From an uncultured Bacteroidia bacterium (GTDB lineage: Bacteria > Bacteroidota > Bacteroidia > Bacteroidales > UBA932): a DNA stretch of 64,000 bases. This document shows, in pieces, positions 7,235 through 17,490 of the stretch. The notes beneath the pieces were generated by a model. That model ran no database searches. It was given only the letters and a program-made list of their open reading frames with translations, and was not told where the DNA came from. Position 1 is the first letter of the stretch; every line of letters starts with the position of its first letter. The stretch is taken from positions 186,001 to 250,000 of the forward strand of contig CACZDC010000001.1 in NCBI GenBank assembly GCA_902779785.1. The letters run 5' to 3'. The translations under genes were made by a program, and so were the position numbers.

Positions 7235-10200
7235 AAAAATTAGCAAGAGTTATCCTGGGACTTCTGCTGCTCGCCGCTTTCCCGGCGGGTGTATTCGCGC
7301 AGGAAGGGATGGTAAAGGGCGTCGTCTATGACGTGGACGGCAGCCCTATGCCCGGGGTGAGCGTGGTGGTTCCCGGCACGTCTTCCGGCGTGGTGACCGA
7401 TATGGACGGAAAATTTTCCATAAAGGCTGCGGCGGGATCTGTCCTCGAATTCTGGTACCTTGGCTATGAAACCCTTACAGAGACGGTAAGCCAGAGCTCT
7501 CAGCCCCTGGAAATCCGTATGGTACTCTCTGCCGACGTCCTGGACGATGTCGTCGTGGTCGGATACGGGGCAGTCAAGAAGAGTGACCTGACCGGCTCGG
7601 TGGGCTCCGTCAAAATGGAGGCTATCGCCGACCTTTCCGCCTCTTCGGTGGACGGGCTTCTGCAGGGTCGCGCCGCCGGACTTCAGGTTATGAACACCTC
7701 GCAGGATCCCGGTTCCGGGGCCATTATCCGCATCCGGGGTAATTCTTCCATCAACGGCTCGAACACGCCGCTTGTGGTCGTGAACGGCTTTCCGATGGGA
7801 GATGCAGGCGCACTGACTCAGATCAACACCTCCGATATCGCCTCCGTCGAGGTCCTGAAAGATGCCTCTGCTTCAGCGATTTACGGCTCACGGGGTGCGA
7901 ACGGGGTCATACTTGTTACGACAAAGAATGCCGAGCAGGGGAAGACGACGGTTTCCGTCAAGCACCAGACAGTAGTCAGTACGCTCTCGGACAAGGTGGA
8001 CATCTGGTATGACCCGCTGCTGATGGCCGAGGTCTCCAACGAGGAAATGGCCAATGCCGGACTCAATCCTCCCTATATCGGACAGACTTTGGGCGGCATC
8101 TATTATCCCTCGCTGCTGGAAATCCAGAACGGGGAATGGGCCAATACGGACTGGGTGAAACTCTGCCTCCGCACGCCTTTGGTGAACACCACCACCGTTT
8201 CGGTTAACAGTTCCGGCAGCAAGGCCTCTCTCAACCTGAATGTCAATTACTACAACGACCAGGGTATCTACAAGAAGGATGCTTATGACCGCCTGAATCT
8301 CAACGCCGGCTTCGATTACAAGATTACGGACAAGGTCCGTTTCTCTTCCTATAATGTAGTGTCTGTCTCCAGCCGCAATGTCTCCAACGGCCTGGAATAT
8401 GGCCGCAACCCTCTCTGGCCTGTCTATAATGAGGACCATAGCTACTATCTTGCCGGGCCGACGGATTTTTCTCATCCGCTAATAGCCCTGGAAGACCGTA
8501 TGAACAAAACGGCCGGGCGCGATTTTCTGACCTCCGGCGCATTGGACTGGGACATCATCAGCGGACTGAGACTCCATACCCAGCTGGACTATCGCTACAA
8601 AACCTCCCTTCAGGACATATACGAGGCCAGGACCACCTCCCAGGATGCCCACGACAACAATGGTATCGCGAAGGAGAACATGACCCAGTATAATGAAATA
8701 CTGACGGAGACCTATCTGACCTGGAACAAGGCCTTTGCCGGGAAACATAATCTTTCCCTTATGGCCGGTCATTCTTTCGGTTACGAGCAGAACCGCGGCC
8801 TGTACACCACGGCCCGTGGCTTTGTCAACGATGTGCTCCGCAACGAGGATATGAACGGTTCCGACCCGGCCCTCCGCCAGATATACAATGACGGATACTA
8901 TGTGTCCAAACTCCTTTCTTTCTATGGCAGGGCCAATTATACTCTGCTGGACCGCTATCTTTTCACCCTTACGATGCGTGCGGACGGCTCGACCAAATTC
9001 GGAAAGAACAATAAATGGGGCTATTTCCCTTCAGGGGCGGTCAGCTGGAAGATGCACAAGGAAAGCTGGCTCGCGGATCTGAGATGGCTGAGTGAGCTTA
9101 AGCTCAGGGCAAGCTACGGCATCTCCGGAAACCAGGGAATCAATTCCTATCAGACGCTGGACCGATATGGCAGCGAGAAATACTGGCACGACGGCAACTG
9201 GGTGACAGTCATCGGTCCCGGTTACGAGGCCGGACGCACGGGCGCCAATGACCGTTATTTTGTCTGGGGCGGAATAATGAACCCGGCGCTTCGCTGGGAG
9301 ACTACGGCTCAGACAGACCTTGGAATCGACGCCGCCTTCTTCAACAGCCGCCTGAGGCTGACGGCGGACGTGTACTACAAGAACACTTACAATCTGCTCC
9401 GCGAGAAATACCTGCCTTTGTCCTCCAGTTACGACAAGATCTGGGTCAACGACGGAACGGTGGAAAACAAGGGTCTGGAAATATCTCTGGACGGGGATAT
9501 AATTTCCACCCGCGACTGGACTTTCTCCGCCGGATTCGTTTTCTCGGCCAACCGTAACCGTGTGCTCAACCTTGGAGACGCCATTTCCAGCGGCCTGTCC
9601 ACCGATGAAAGGACCGGAATGCTCTATGAAGTGAGCGGGCCGGCCATCTCGATGTTCAACCAGAATGCCAGCATCCTGGCGGAAGGCCAGCCGATGAATG
9701 TGTTCTATGGCTACAGGGTCGACGGCATTATCCAGGAGGACGAAAATCCGGGATTCATTGACCCGTCGGCTCTGCTTGACCGTCCGGGAGAACTGAAATA
9801 CGTGGATTTGGACGGGGACTTCGCCATCAGCTCGAAAGACCGCTGCATCATAGGCGATCCGAATCCTGATTTCACGGCCAGCCTCAACCTGAGGGCATCC
9901 TGGCGGCATCTTTCCCTCTCGGTGTTCCTTTACGGTGTGTACGGGAATGACGTGCTCTACAACGGTTACACCTACAGCCCCCGCGTGAAAGCGCGGCGCT
10001 GGACACCGGACAACCCCACTCAGGATTTCCCGAGCCTGAAGAGCAACAGGCAGTATTACCTCTCGGACTACTTCATCCAGGACGGCTCCTTCCTGCGGGT
10101 CCAGAACATCACTCTCAGCTACGAGATTCCTTTCTCCAAGAAATGGATTCAGAGCATACGCATCTACGGCAATATCGACAATCTATATACTTTGACGCGC

Positions 10201-10299
10201 TTCGAAGGCTTTGACCCTGAAGTGGGACTCGACGGAATCTACTGGGGCGGTTATCCCAAGTTCCGGAAATTCTCCCTGGGCGTCGATCTTAATTTTTAG
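7231..10299 (+). CDS. SusC-like TonB-dependent outer-membrane transporter
   Basis: Imports mannan oligosaccharides across the outer membrane with the SusD partner encoded next. The 1022 residues begin with a signal peptide (cleavage after GVFA). A carboxypeptidase-regulatory-like domain follows (about 27-100), then the SusC box with DDVVVVGYGAVKKSDLTGSV (about 108-127), the plug domain (LVVVNGFPMGD, SAIYGSRGANGVILVTTK), and a long beta-barrel ending in aromatic Phe. It starts in an ATGA overlap with the preceding hydrolase and is followed five bases later by susD. Confidence 0.96.
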   Translation: MKKLARVILGLLLLAAFPAGVFAQEGMVKGVVYDVDGSPMPGVSVVVPGTSSGVVTDMDGKFSIKAAAGSVLEFWYLGYETLTETVSQSSQPLEIRMVLSADVLDDVVVVGYGAVKKSDLTGSVGSVKMEAIADLSASSVDGLLQGRAAGLQVMNTSQDPGSGAIIRIRGNSSINGSNTPLVVVNGFPMGDAGALTQINTSDIASVEVLKDASASAIYGSRGANGVILVTTKNAEQGKTTVSVKHQTVVSTLSDKVDIWYDPLLMAEVSNEEMANAGLNPPYIGQTLGGIYYPSLLEIQNGEWANTDWVKLCLRTPLVNTTTVSVNSSGSKASLNLNVNYYNDQGIYKKDAYDRLNLNAGFDYKITDKVRFSSYNVVSVSSRNVSNGLEYGRNPLWPVYNEDHSYYLAGPTDFSHPLIALEDRMNKTAGRDFLTSGALDWDIISGLRLHTQLDYRYKTSLQDIYEARTTSQDAHDNNGIAKENMTQYNEILTETYLTWNKAFAGKHNLSLMAGHSFGYEQNRGLYTTARGFVNDVLRNEDMNGSDPALRQIYNDGYYVSKLLSFYGRANYTLLDRYLFTLTMRADGSTKFGKNNKWGYFPSGAVSWKMHKESWLADLRWLSELKLRASYGISGNQGINSYQTLDRYGSEKYWHDGNWVTVIGPGYEAGRTGANDRYFVWGGIMNPALRWETTAQTDLGIDAAFFNSRLRLTADVYYKNTYNLLREKYLPLSSSYDKIWVNDGTVENKGLEISLDGDIISTRDWTFSAGFVFSANRNRVLNLGDAISSGLSTDERTGMLYEVSGPAISMFNQNASILAEGQPMNVFYGYRVDGIIQEDENPGFIDPSALLDRPGELKYVDLDGDFAISSKDRCIIGDPNPDFTASLNLRASWRHLSLSVFLYGVYGNDVLYNGYTYSPRVKARRWTPDNPTQDFPSLKSNRQYYLSDYFIQDGSFLRVQNITLSYEIPFSKKWIQSIRIYGNIDNLYTLTRFEGFDPEVGLDGIYWGGYPKFRKFSLGVDLNF

Positions 10300-10304
10300 G
10301 GCTT

Positions 10305-11816
10305 ATGAGAAAGAATAACATCCTTTCATTTGCGGCTGCGGCCGCCCTTCTCTGGAGTTGTTCCATGGAGGAGGTCCCATACGGCTTCTATTCCGGCGAC
10401 AATTTCTACAAGACGGAGGCCGACGCCGAGTCCGCCCTGATGTATGCCTACAATGCCTTGAACTATCTGGAGTATCTCCGGGGCATCTGGTATGTCGGCG
10501 ACATCCCTACCGACGATATGTATCCCAAGTCCGACGAGCCTGGAGACATCCATATGCTCGAAAACTGGACGGTAAACAGCAACACCGAACTGACGCACTA
10601 TTACTATAAATACTGCTACATCGGCATCAACCGCGCCAATGCGGTTATAGAGCGGATCGGCAACAGCAGCCTGCAGGAAGAGGTGAGAAAGCGCGTCGTC
10701 GGCGAGGCGCTGTTCCTGAGGGCCTGGAACTACTTCAACCTGGTCCGCACCTTCGGCATCTGTCCTTTGAGCGTCAAGCCCATCTCCTCGCTGGAACAGA
10801 CCACATCGCCCCTGGCCAAGGATATCAATGAAATTTATCAGCTGATTATCAAGGATTTGAAGGAGGCGGAGGAGATGCTTTCCGCAAACAAGGTTTTCGG
10901 CCGTGCGGACAAGGCCGCCGCCCAGGCCCTGCTGTCAAAAGTCTATCTGACACTGGCTTCTTCAGTCGATTACGGGGCGGCAGGATACCGGAATCTCTCA
11001 ATTGACCCGGAAGAGACCTATGCCCTTGCTGCACAGTATGCCCGCAAGGTCGTGAACGACTACCCTTCCCTCTACGGCTTTGACGATGACCTGCGCCATA
11101 TCTATGATGTGAATGCGCCGGACGGCCCTGAGCATATTTTTATAATGAGTACGGACCGCAGCGGCACCCACGAGGGTATGTACACCAAGATTCCCCTCCA
11201 GTTCCTGCCCAACAACAGTTCCGTACCGATTTTCATCAAGTACAGTGACGGAACCCTTCAGCGGGGGAACGGCAACGGATGGGGCGTCTTCCTCATCAAC
11301 GACGATTTCGTGGAGAATTCCTACCTGCCTACGGACAAGCGCCGTACGGAACTGATCCACCGCACGATATACGACCAGAACGGCGTTGAGGTGACCCCTT
11401 CCCCGGTCCGGGGTTATTACACTTCTAAATATGTGGATCCGGACTTTATCGGGGAACGTACCAGTGCCCGTCCGTATCTCATCCGCTATTCGGACATCGC
11501 CCTGGTGCTGGCCGAGGCGGCAGGCCCCGGCGAGGGTTATCCGCTGGTGAACCACATCCGCTCACGTGCCGGAATTACCGAACTTACGCCCGGGATGGAC
11601 AAAGCCAGTTTCCGCAAGGCTGTCATAAACGAGCGCAAACTCGAACTGGCCTTCGAAGGCAACCGTCTGTTCGACCTGAGGCGCACCGCGAGCGTGACAT
11701 CCACGGTTCAGGAGGCGGCCAGCCTGTCGGAGGACGAGGCGGCCTTCTATCCCATTCCCCAGCGGGAAGTGGACCTCAACCCGAATGTTCCATCTTCCAA
11801 CAACAATGCAAAATGA
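10305..11816 (+). CDS. SusD/RagB-family surface glycan-binding lipoprotein
   Basis: Lid and binding partner of the SusC transporter, anchored in the outer membrane facing out. The 503 residues have a lipoprotein signal ending in LLWSC. The N-terminal SusD-like helices follow (GDNFYKTEADAESALMYAYN, YCYIGINRANAVIERI, VGEALFLRAWNYFNLVRTFG). The conserved C-terminal part includes INERKLELAFEGNRLFDLRR and a closing FYPIPQREVDLNPN. Position straight after SusC is diagnostic. The next gene starts in its stop codon (ATGA). Confidence 0.95.
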   Translation: MRKNNILSFAAAAALLWSCSMEEVPYGFYSGDNFYKTEADAESALMYAYNALNYLEYLRGIWYVGDIPTDDMYPKSDEPGDIHMLENWTVNSNTELTHYYYKYCYIGINRANAVIERIGNSSLQEEVRKRVVGEALFLRAWNYFNLVRTFGICPLSVKPISSLEQTTSPLAKDINEIYQLIIKDLKEAEEMLSANKVFGRADKAAAQALLSKVYLTLASSVDYGAAGYRNLSIDPEETYALAAQYARKVVNDYPSLYGFDDDLRHIYDVNAPDGPEHIFIMSTDRSGTHEGMYTKIPLQFLPNNSSVPIFIKYSDGTLQRGNGNGWGVFLINDDFVENSYLPTDKRRTELIHRTIYDQNGVEVTPSPVRGYYTSKYVDPDFIGERTSARPYLIRYSDIALVLAEAAGPGEGYPLVNHIRSRAGITELTPGMDKASFRKAVINERKLELAFEGNRLFDLRRTASVTSTVQEAASLSEDEAAFYPIPQREVDLNPNVPSSNNNAK

Positions 11817-12709
11817 AAAAGATTCTGATACTTGCCACAGCCTTGCTTGGCTGCATCTGTTGCACCAAGGCTATCGACTCTGATGATCCCGGCAATGGAA
11901 TGACGCTCCTGGAACTGAAAATCCAGGGACAGCTTGGAACTGCCGTAATCGAGAGGGACTACGACGAGTGCCGGGCGACTGTCTATGTGATGGACAGGAA
12001 GGATTTCCCATTTTCCGCGGTTCCGGTAGTCGGGGTGGTCGTCTCGCACGGAGCAAGTTCGAGCGTGAAGGCCGGTCAGACGCTCAATTTCAGCAATCCC
12101 GAACGCAGGGCCCGTATCACAGTGACTTCGGGCTCAGGGAAATCGCTGGTCTGGAACATCTACCTGAAGGCTTATGACGCATTCTATGTGGGAGAATGGG
12201 CCGTGGTCAACGTCAAGCTGCATTGTAACCAGAGGGTAAGCGGCTCAGGAGACGGCTCCTGGGACACGCCTCTCAACGGCTCTGAATTCGGCTCTTTCGG
12301 CCTGCCGGAGTATGATGACCACGTAATAATCACTATGAACGACGAGCCGGAAGACAATATGCTGACCGGCAAAATTACCCATACCGCCGGCCTGGACGGC
12401 AAATATGCCCATTTCTGGGGTGTGTACGCCCCTTATTCCGAAGAGGCGCCGCTCGATATGGACCCGAGGCTCCGTCATCTGCTTCCTCCGGGAGAAGCCA
12501 GCTGGAAGCTTGACCTTACCACCGGGCAGATGCGGATAAGCAAGGACAATGTGACCTCGACGATGATATTCGGTACGGATGAATGGGACAACACTCTCTT
12601 CCGTTTCCCCCTGCAGAATGCCGGCGGGGAACCCTCCAGGGACGGTTTCTACGACAATATGTGGCGCAGTTCCACGGAGCTTTTCTATGTAATGGTTAAA
12701 ATCAATTGA
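11813..12709 (+). CDS. Putative surface glycan-binding lipoprotein
   Basis: 298 residues with a lipoprotein signal (MKKILILATALLGC). The N-terminal half (about 25-120) looks like a small beta-sandwich of the kind found at the start of SusE-position proteins (FSAVPVVGVVVSHGA, ARITVTSGSGKSLVWNIYLKAY). I do not recognise the C-terminal half (about 125-298); it is rich in Trp, Tyr and Asp, as sugar-binding modules often are. Its place right after SusD suggests it binds mannan at the surface; that is inference. Confidence 0.65.
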   Translation: MKKILILATALLGCICCTKAIDSDDPGNGMTLLELKIQGQLGTAVIERDYDECRATVYVMDRKDFPFSAVPVVGVVVSHGASSSVKAGQTLNFSNPERRARITVTSGSGKSLVWNIYLKAYDAFYVGEWAVVNVKLHCNQRVSGSGDGSWDTPLNGSEFGSFGLPEYDDHVIITMNDEPEDNMLTGKITHTAGLDGKYAHFWGVYAPYSEEAPLDMDPRLRHLLPPGEASWKLDLTTGQMRISKDNVTSTMIFGTDEWDNTLFRFPLQNAGGEPSRDGFYDNMWRSSTELFYVMVKIN

Positions 12710-12713
12710 TATT

Positions 12714-14261
12714 ATGAAGAAACATTTATTCTGCCTGGCCATCCTGGCCGCTGCCGCCCTGGCGGGCTGTCAGCAAAAGGAACAACAACCTTCAGAAGAA
12801 GGCGGGAACACGTCGCAGAACGGCCTTACGGCCCCGACGCTGAGCGCCGGAACCAGTTCTGTGGTACTGCAGGAGGCTTCAGCCGCTTCCGCCGCCTTGA
12901 AACTGGACTGGACGGCCGCCGCCAACGGCGTGGACGTGAGCTATGATCTCTACGTGAACCTCTCCTCCCGCGATCTTTTCACCTCTCCGGTAAAAGTGGC
13001 TGCAGGCAAGGCTCTCTCGCACACTTTCACTCACGGAGAACTGAATGCCGCGCTTACAACGCTCGGAGTCACCGCCGCCACTGAAATCCAGTTCGGCGTC
13101 TATGCTTCGGCCTCCGGCTTTGATTCCGTGCTGTCGAATCTGGTGAAACTGCAACTGACGCCTTATTCTGAGGCCTTCCGCAATCCTGAGGCTGTCTACG
13201 TCATCGGAACGGCGACTCCCTACGCCTGGGACCTGAATGCCGCCTTGCGCATAACTCCTTCTCAGACTGGTGTTTACAAGGCTTCTTCCCTGCCTCTGCG
13301 GACTATGCCTGTCAGCAACAACCAGAGCATTAAGTTCGCCTTCTCCCGCGACGGGTCCGACCCTCGTTTTGCCGGCCAGAAGCCCGGTGCGGCCTTCGGT
13401 GAAATCACCGTCGTGGAAACCGGCCAGGGCTATGAATTCTTCCCGGCGACGGCGGGCTATCAGAATGGACTCTATGACATTACGGTGGATTTCAACACTA
13501 TGCGTTTCTCCCTGACCCGGAAAGGTGATCTGCCCGAAGAGACCCTCCCTGACAAACTCTGGCTTCTTGGCAATTGCTTCGAATGGACCTGGAACTTTAC
13601 CGGAACGACGCTGGACAAGGTCTCAGGAAATGTCTATGAGGCCAAGGGAATCAATATGCGTTTCGGCGATGACCAGAATCCGCTTGGTTTCAAGATTTTC
13701 CTGAAGGAGAATCAGTGGTCACCCTACTTTGCGATGGCCGCTGACGCCACGAAGGACAATGTCAAGGTAATGAAGGTGGAGGACACGGATGTTCCGCAGT
13801 TCTATCCCGGAAAGCTGGGCTACACGGACGGCGTGTATGACATCAAGGTAGATTTCGGCGCTATGCTCGCGACCTTTACCCGGAAGGGTGACATTCCCTC
13901 CGGAGGAAACCTGCCTGAAGTAATGTACCTGCACGGCGGATGTTTCACGCCGGTATGGGATTTCAGCGACGACCTGGTTCTCACCAAGACCGCGTCCGGC
14001 ATCTATGAGGGCGACATCGCCATCCAGGAAGCCAACGAGTGGGACGGCTTCAAGATATGGACGGACAAGAACTGGACAAAATGGTACGGCGCCGCGACGA
14101 ATTCCACTCACGATGAAATCATCATTGTCGACGGCAAGGCATACTGTGATGAAAACAATCTGGCAGACGCCCAGATTTATCCCGTTACCCTCGGCTATGC
14201 GCCCGGAACCTGGCATTTCCGCCTGGATATGAATAATATGCGTTTACAATTGACTAAATAA
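12714..14261 (+). CDS. SusE/SusF-like multi-module lipoprotein
   Basis: Probable outer-membrane polysaccharide-binding protein of 515 residues. A lipoprotein signal (LAGC) is followed by a SusE-type N-terminal domain (about 40-155, LKLDWTAAANGVDVSYDLYV). Three repeated beta-modules of about 115 residues follow, each opening with a pattern like VYVIGTATPYAWDL, LWLLGNCFEWTWNF or MYLHGGCFTPVWDF, and closing with a strand like YDITVDFNTMRFSLTRKG. These resemble the starch-binding modules of SusE/SusF. The Trp/Phe residues in the openings are likely sugar-stacking positions. Confidence 0.75.
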   Translation: MKKHLFCLAILAAAALAGCQQKEQQPSEEGGNTSQNGLTAPTLSAGTSSVVLQEASAASAALKLDWTAAANGVDVSYDLYVNLSSRDLFTSPVKVAAGKALSHTFTHGELNAALTTLGVTAATEIQFGVYASASGFDSVLSNLVKLQLTPYSEAFRNPEAVYVIGTATPYAWDLNAALRITPSQTGVYKASSLPLRTMPVSNNQSIKFAFSRDGSDPRFAGQKPGAAFGEITVVETGQGYEFFPATAGYQNGLYDITVDFNTMRFSLTRKGDLPEETLPDKLWLLGNCFEWTWNFTGTTLDKVSGNVYEAKGINMRFGDDQNPLGFKIFLKENQWSPYFAMAADATKDNVKVMKVEDTDVPQFYPGKLGYTDGVYDIKVDFGAMLATFTRKGDIPSGGNLPEVMYLHGGCFTPVWDFSDDLVLTKTASGIYEGDIAIQEANEWDGFKIWTDKNWTKWYGAATNSTHDEIIIVDGKAYCDENNLADAQIYPVTLGYAPGTWHFRLDMNNMRLQLTK

Positions 14262-14265
14262 GGCT

Positions 14266-14406
14266 ATGAAAAAAGCTTACACGACCCCGGATGTGGATAA
14301 TAGGTTTTCAGTCTGGGAAAAAAGTTTTCTTGTCGTCTCCGGCGGCAATGTTCAGAACTCTTCCTTTGAAGGGGACTGGGTAGTTGGTGATGAGTTGGAT
14401 TATTAA
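14266..14406 (+). CDS. Small 46-residue Bacteroidales-type peptide
   Basis: A short gene between two SusE/F-like genes, five bases after the first stop and 13 bases before the next start. The peptide starts MKKAYTTPDV and has a central hydrophobic VWEKSFLVVSGG before an acidic tail. The pattern MKK-x-Y-x-x-P followed by a short hydrophobic patch and Ser/Gly is one I recall from many small unannotated Bacteroidales peptides. It has no signal peptide or known domain. Position and conserved opening support it; its function is unknown. Confidence 0.45.
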   Translation: MKKAYTTPDVDNRFSVWEKSFLVVSGGNVQNSSFEGDWVVGDELDY

Positions 14407-14419
14407 AATGGAGGGAAAT

Positions 14420-16270
14420 ATGAAAAAGATTTTATCCGGGCTCTGTTTCGCCCTTGCCCTCGTTGCCTGCAGCGAAAAGCCGCAGCTTGATCTGAATACC
14501 GATGTGCAGTGCTATACTGTCTACGCCAGTGTTCCTGAAAACGTTGTCAGCCGCGTAAGCATCAGCGATGCCGGTTCGCCTGCCTGGCAGAGCGGTGATG
14601 CTATCGCCCTTTATGACGGGACACAGTTTGTTACCTTCAATCTGAAGGATGCCTCTACAGGAGCCTTCGAAGGTCCCGTGGGGAGCTATACCGGTCTTGC
14701 CGTCTATCCGGCGGCAATAGCCGGCAGCGTCTCCTCGAATGGACAGCTGACTCTCAACCTGCCTGAACAATACAATTGGCAGGAAGGTCAGACCAATGCC
14801 CCGATGATTGCCGTCTCCACTACTGACAGCTTCACATTCTACCCGGTCTCCGGCCTGATGAAGTTTACCTATACTTCCATCCCTGCGGATGTCACAAGTC
14901 TCCGCTTCGGAACCGGCAGCAAGGTCAGCGGCAGCTTCTCCATAGCTGCGCCCGTCCCCGGAACTGCCGTTATCTCTCAGGAATCGGCCCAGTCGGACCC
15001 GGAGAAATTCATCACTGTGAACATTCCTGCAGGCCATCCTTCCACGATGAACTTCTATCTGCCTGTTCCCGTTTCTACCACCGGCTATACCGGCTTCTCG
15101 GTAGCTCTTTCGGCCGATGACGGCGTCCCTGCCGCGGAAATCACGTCCACTACAAACTTTACTCTCGGACGTAATGAAATGCGGCGCTACAAGTCCAAAG
15201 ACTGCAGCAGTACCCTTCCTGCGAAGCTTTATCTGGTCGGAGACTGCCTGGACCCGAGCTGGGGCTGGTCGGAAAGCAATGCCCTGGTCAAAGGCGAGGG
15301 CGCCGTCTATACCGGTAGCATCAACTTGACCCAGAATGGCGGTTTCAAGATCTACCTTAGCAATGACTGGAGTGCAACCTGGCTCAGCATCGACGAGACC
15401 AATTCCGCTTCGGACAATCTGATCATTGTCGGCGGAGAGGCCTACAAGGCGGCCCACAGCGTTGGAGACACTCAGATTCGTCTCAACAACTATGGTTATG
15501 CTCCCGGAAGGTACACGATGACGGTCAATCTCGGCACAAAGCGTATGACTCTTCAGGCAGACGATTCCGGCCCTGACAAACTCTATATGGTCGGCGGCTG
15601 CTTCAGCCAGTCCTGGACCTTCTCCGAAAGCCTTGCCCTCATCAAGGGCGCCAATGGCGTCTATTCCGCTTCCGGTATCCAGATGGCATTCGGTGACAAC
15701 AATGACGTCGGTTTCCGCATCTATACCGTAAAGAACGACTGGGGTCTTTGCTATACCTATGGAAACGGCGGATATGACAGCAACGGAATACAGCTCTACT
15801 ACCACGATATGAGCGGAGAGCCGCCTCAGATTTTCCCGGGTGATTACGGCTATGATGACGGAACGTATGATGTGTCGTTCAATATCAATACTATGGTGCT
15901 GACTCTGACTCCGTCCGCTGCGTCCGGGCCGGCGCAGCTGTATCTGGTAGGAAGTCCCTTCACCTGGAGCTGGAATTTTACCGGAACGCCCCTCGCCCGT
16001 CAGTCATCCGGCCTCTATACGGCCTCCGACATTGCGATGGATTTCGGGACAGGAGATTACGGCTTCCGCATCTACACAGTATTGAACGACTGGGGTCTTT
16101 GCTATACCTACAAGGACGGTGGCTACGACAGCACCGGCATCCAGCTTGCCTACCACGACGCCGGCGGTGAGCCGCCCCAGATTTTCCCCGGCTACTACGG
16201 CTTTTCCAGCGGAACGTATGACCTGAGTTTTGATATCAGTTCAATGTGGCTGACACTTACGAAAAAATGA
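14420..16270 (+). CDS. SusF-like multi-module lipoprotein
   Basis: 616 residues when started at MKKILSGLCF, which gives a proper lipoprotein signal (ALVAC, Cys17); ATGs at 14384, 14390 and 14408 would put extra residues before it. An N-terminal domain (about 20-265; it includes YNWQEGQTNAP) of fimbrillin-like or Ig-like character is followed by three SusF-type modules starting near LYLVGDCLDPSWGW, LYMVGGCFSQSWTF and LYLVGSPFTWSWNF. Modules two and three are nearly the same (both contain NDWGLCYTY and EPPQIFPG), pointing to a recent duplication. Likely a surface mannan-binding protein. It ends in an ATGA overlap with the second GH26. Confidence 0.72.
   Translation: MKKILSGLCFALALVACSEKPQLDLNTDVQCYTVYASVPENVVSRVSISDAGSPAWQSGDAIALYDGTQFVTFNLKDASTGAFEGPVGSYTGLAVYPAAIAGSVSSNGQLTLNLPEQYNWQEGQTNAPMIAVSTTDSFTFYPVSGLMKFTYTSIPADVTSLRFGTGSKVSGSFSIAAPVPGTAVISQESAQSDPEKFITVNIPAGHPSTMNFYLPVPVSTTGYTGFSVALSADDGVPAAEITSTTNFTLGRNEMRRYKSKDCSSTLPAKLYLVGDCLDPSWGWSESNALVKGEGAVYTGSINLTQNGGFKIYLSNDWSATWLSIDETNSASDNLIIVGGEAYKAAHSVGDTQIRLNNYGYAPGRYTMTVNLGTKRMTLQADDSGPDKLYMVGGCFSQSWTFSESLALIKGANGVYSASGIQMAFGDNNDVGFRIYTVKNDWGLCYTYGNGGYDSNGIQLYYHDMSGEPPQIFPGDYGYDDGTYDVSFNINTMVLTLTPSAASGPAQLYLVGSPFTWSWNFTGTPLARQSSGLYTASDIAMDFGTGDYGFRIYTVLNDWGLCYTYKDGGYDSTGIQLAYHDAGGEPPQIFPGYYGFSSGTYDLSFDISSMWLTLTKK
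15713..16221 (+). repeat. Tandem module duplication inside the SusF-like gene
   Basis: The segment starting at 15713 recurs at 16064, a period of 351 bases (117 codons). The best conserved part encodes NDWGLCYTY, with about 25 bases of exact identity, and later EPPQIFPG. The first module of this gene and those of the preceding gene are much more diverged, so this pair is the youngest duplication. Confidence 0.7.
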
Positions 16271-17490
16271 GATTAAAACAACTTAGCCTAAACCTGATCG
16301 CCGCTCTCGGACTGTTCTCCTGCGCCTGCGGGGGGACAGTTTCGGGGCCGAAAACGGTGGAAAAGGAGGAAGGACAGCCCTCTGTCCCGGCAGAACCTGC
16401 AGACCCGGCCGCCAAGACGGCCGCGCTGCTGGAGAACCTCTCCGCCCTTCGCACAAAAGGGATTCTCTTCGGGGCCCAGATTCCGACCGAGTACGGGCTT
16501 TCGGGCGGAGAGAAATGGTGGGATGACGGTTCTGTGAGTACCTCCGACACCAAAATCCTCACCGGAAGTCACCCGGCCGTATGCGGCTGGGATATCTCCG
16601 AGATCGAGCTCAATCACTCCAAAAACATTGACGGAGAACCCTTTGAGACTATTCGGAAGCACATCCGGGCGGCATACGGAAGGGGAGCTGTCAACACTAT
16701 TTCCTGGCACTGCGCCAACCCGGTCACAGGAGGCAATTCCTGGGACAATACCCCGGCCGTGCACGAAATGCTGCCGGGCGGATCCCGACACGAACTGTTT
16801 AAGGATTATCTGGACCGCGTGGCCGCCTTCTTCTATGGACTTACTACGGAAGAAGGAGATCTGATTCCGCTGATTTTCAGACCCTGGCACGAGCATACCG
16901 GGAATGGTTTCTGGTGGGGAAAAGGCAGTGCCGAGGCGGCGGATTTCGCCGCGATGTGGCGCTTTACCGTGGACTATCTCCGCAAGGAAAAGGGTCTGTA
17001 CAACCTGCTTTTCGCCTACTCTCCGGACGCCATCCATTTCATCTGGAATCCGGAGTCTGACTGGAAGAACATCTATCTGGAATTCTGGCCAGGCGACGAG
17101 TATGTCGATATTCTGGGCCTGGATGCCTACGATGCCGCCGGAAGGCGTTTTTCTCAGGTCGTCCCCGTCCTCTGTAAGATGGTCTCGGGCATAGCGGAAC
17201 AGAAGGGGAAAATCGCGGCCCTTACCGAGGCCGGCATAGAAAACAACAACCCCGCCCATTCCTCCTATACCAATGCCCGCTGGTGGACGGAAGTCCTCTA
17301 CCCGGCCATCCACGGAGCCGGTCTGTCCTTCGCGATGGTTTGGCGCAACGGCGGATTGCCGCCTGACAGCCATTACTTCAACGCGTACAAGGGCTGCTAC
17401 AGCGAGGCTGATTTCAAGCAGTTTGCCTCCCGGGAGGACATTCTCCTGGAGAGGGATCTTCCAAAAATGTATGAGAAGAATGAATTATAA
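16267..17490 (+). CDS. Second GH26 endo-beta-1,4-mannanase lipoprotein
   Basis: 407 residues starting at MRLKQLSLN in an ATGA overlap with the previous stop. The lipoprotein signal ends at LFSC (Cys19), followed by a Pro/Glu-rich linker (about 25-50). The GH26 domain keeps both catalytic acids: Glu209 in FRPWHEHTG and Glu321 in LTEAG. It is a paralogue of the GH26 at 4744, with a few extra residues (NPESDW) before the LEFWPGD strand. Two copies with different linkers may cut different mannans or sit on different sides of the outer membrane; this is inference. Confidence 0.93.
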   Translation: MRLKQLSLNLIAALGLFSCACGGTVSGPKTVEKEEGQPSVPAEPADPAAKTAALLENLSALRTKGILFGAQIPTEYGLSGGEKWWDDGSVSTSDTKILTGSHPAVCGWDISEIELNHSKNIDGEPFETIRKHIRAAYGRGAVNTISWHCANPVTGGNSWDNTPAVHEMLPGGSRHELFKDYLDRVAAFFYGLTTEEGDLIPLIFRPWHEHTGNGFWWGKGSAEAADFAAMWRFTVDYLRKEKGLYNLLFAYSPDAIHFIWNPESDWKNIYLEFWPGDEYVDILGLDAYDAAGRRFSQVVPVLCKMVSGIAEQKGKIAALTEAGIENNNPAHSSYTNARWWTEVLYPAIHGAGLSFAMVWRNGGLPPDSHYFNAYKGCYSEADFKQFASREDILLERDLPKMYEKNEL

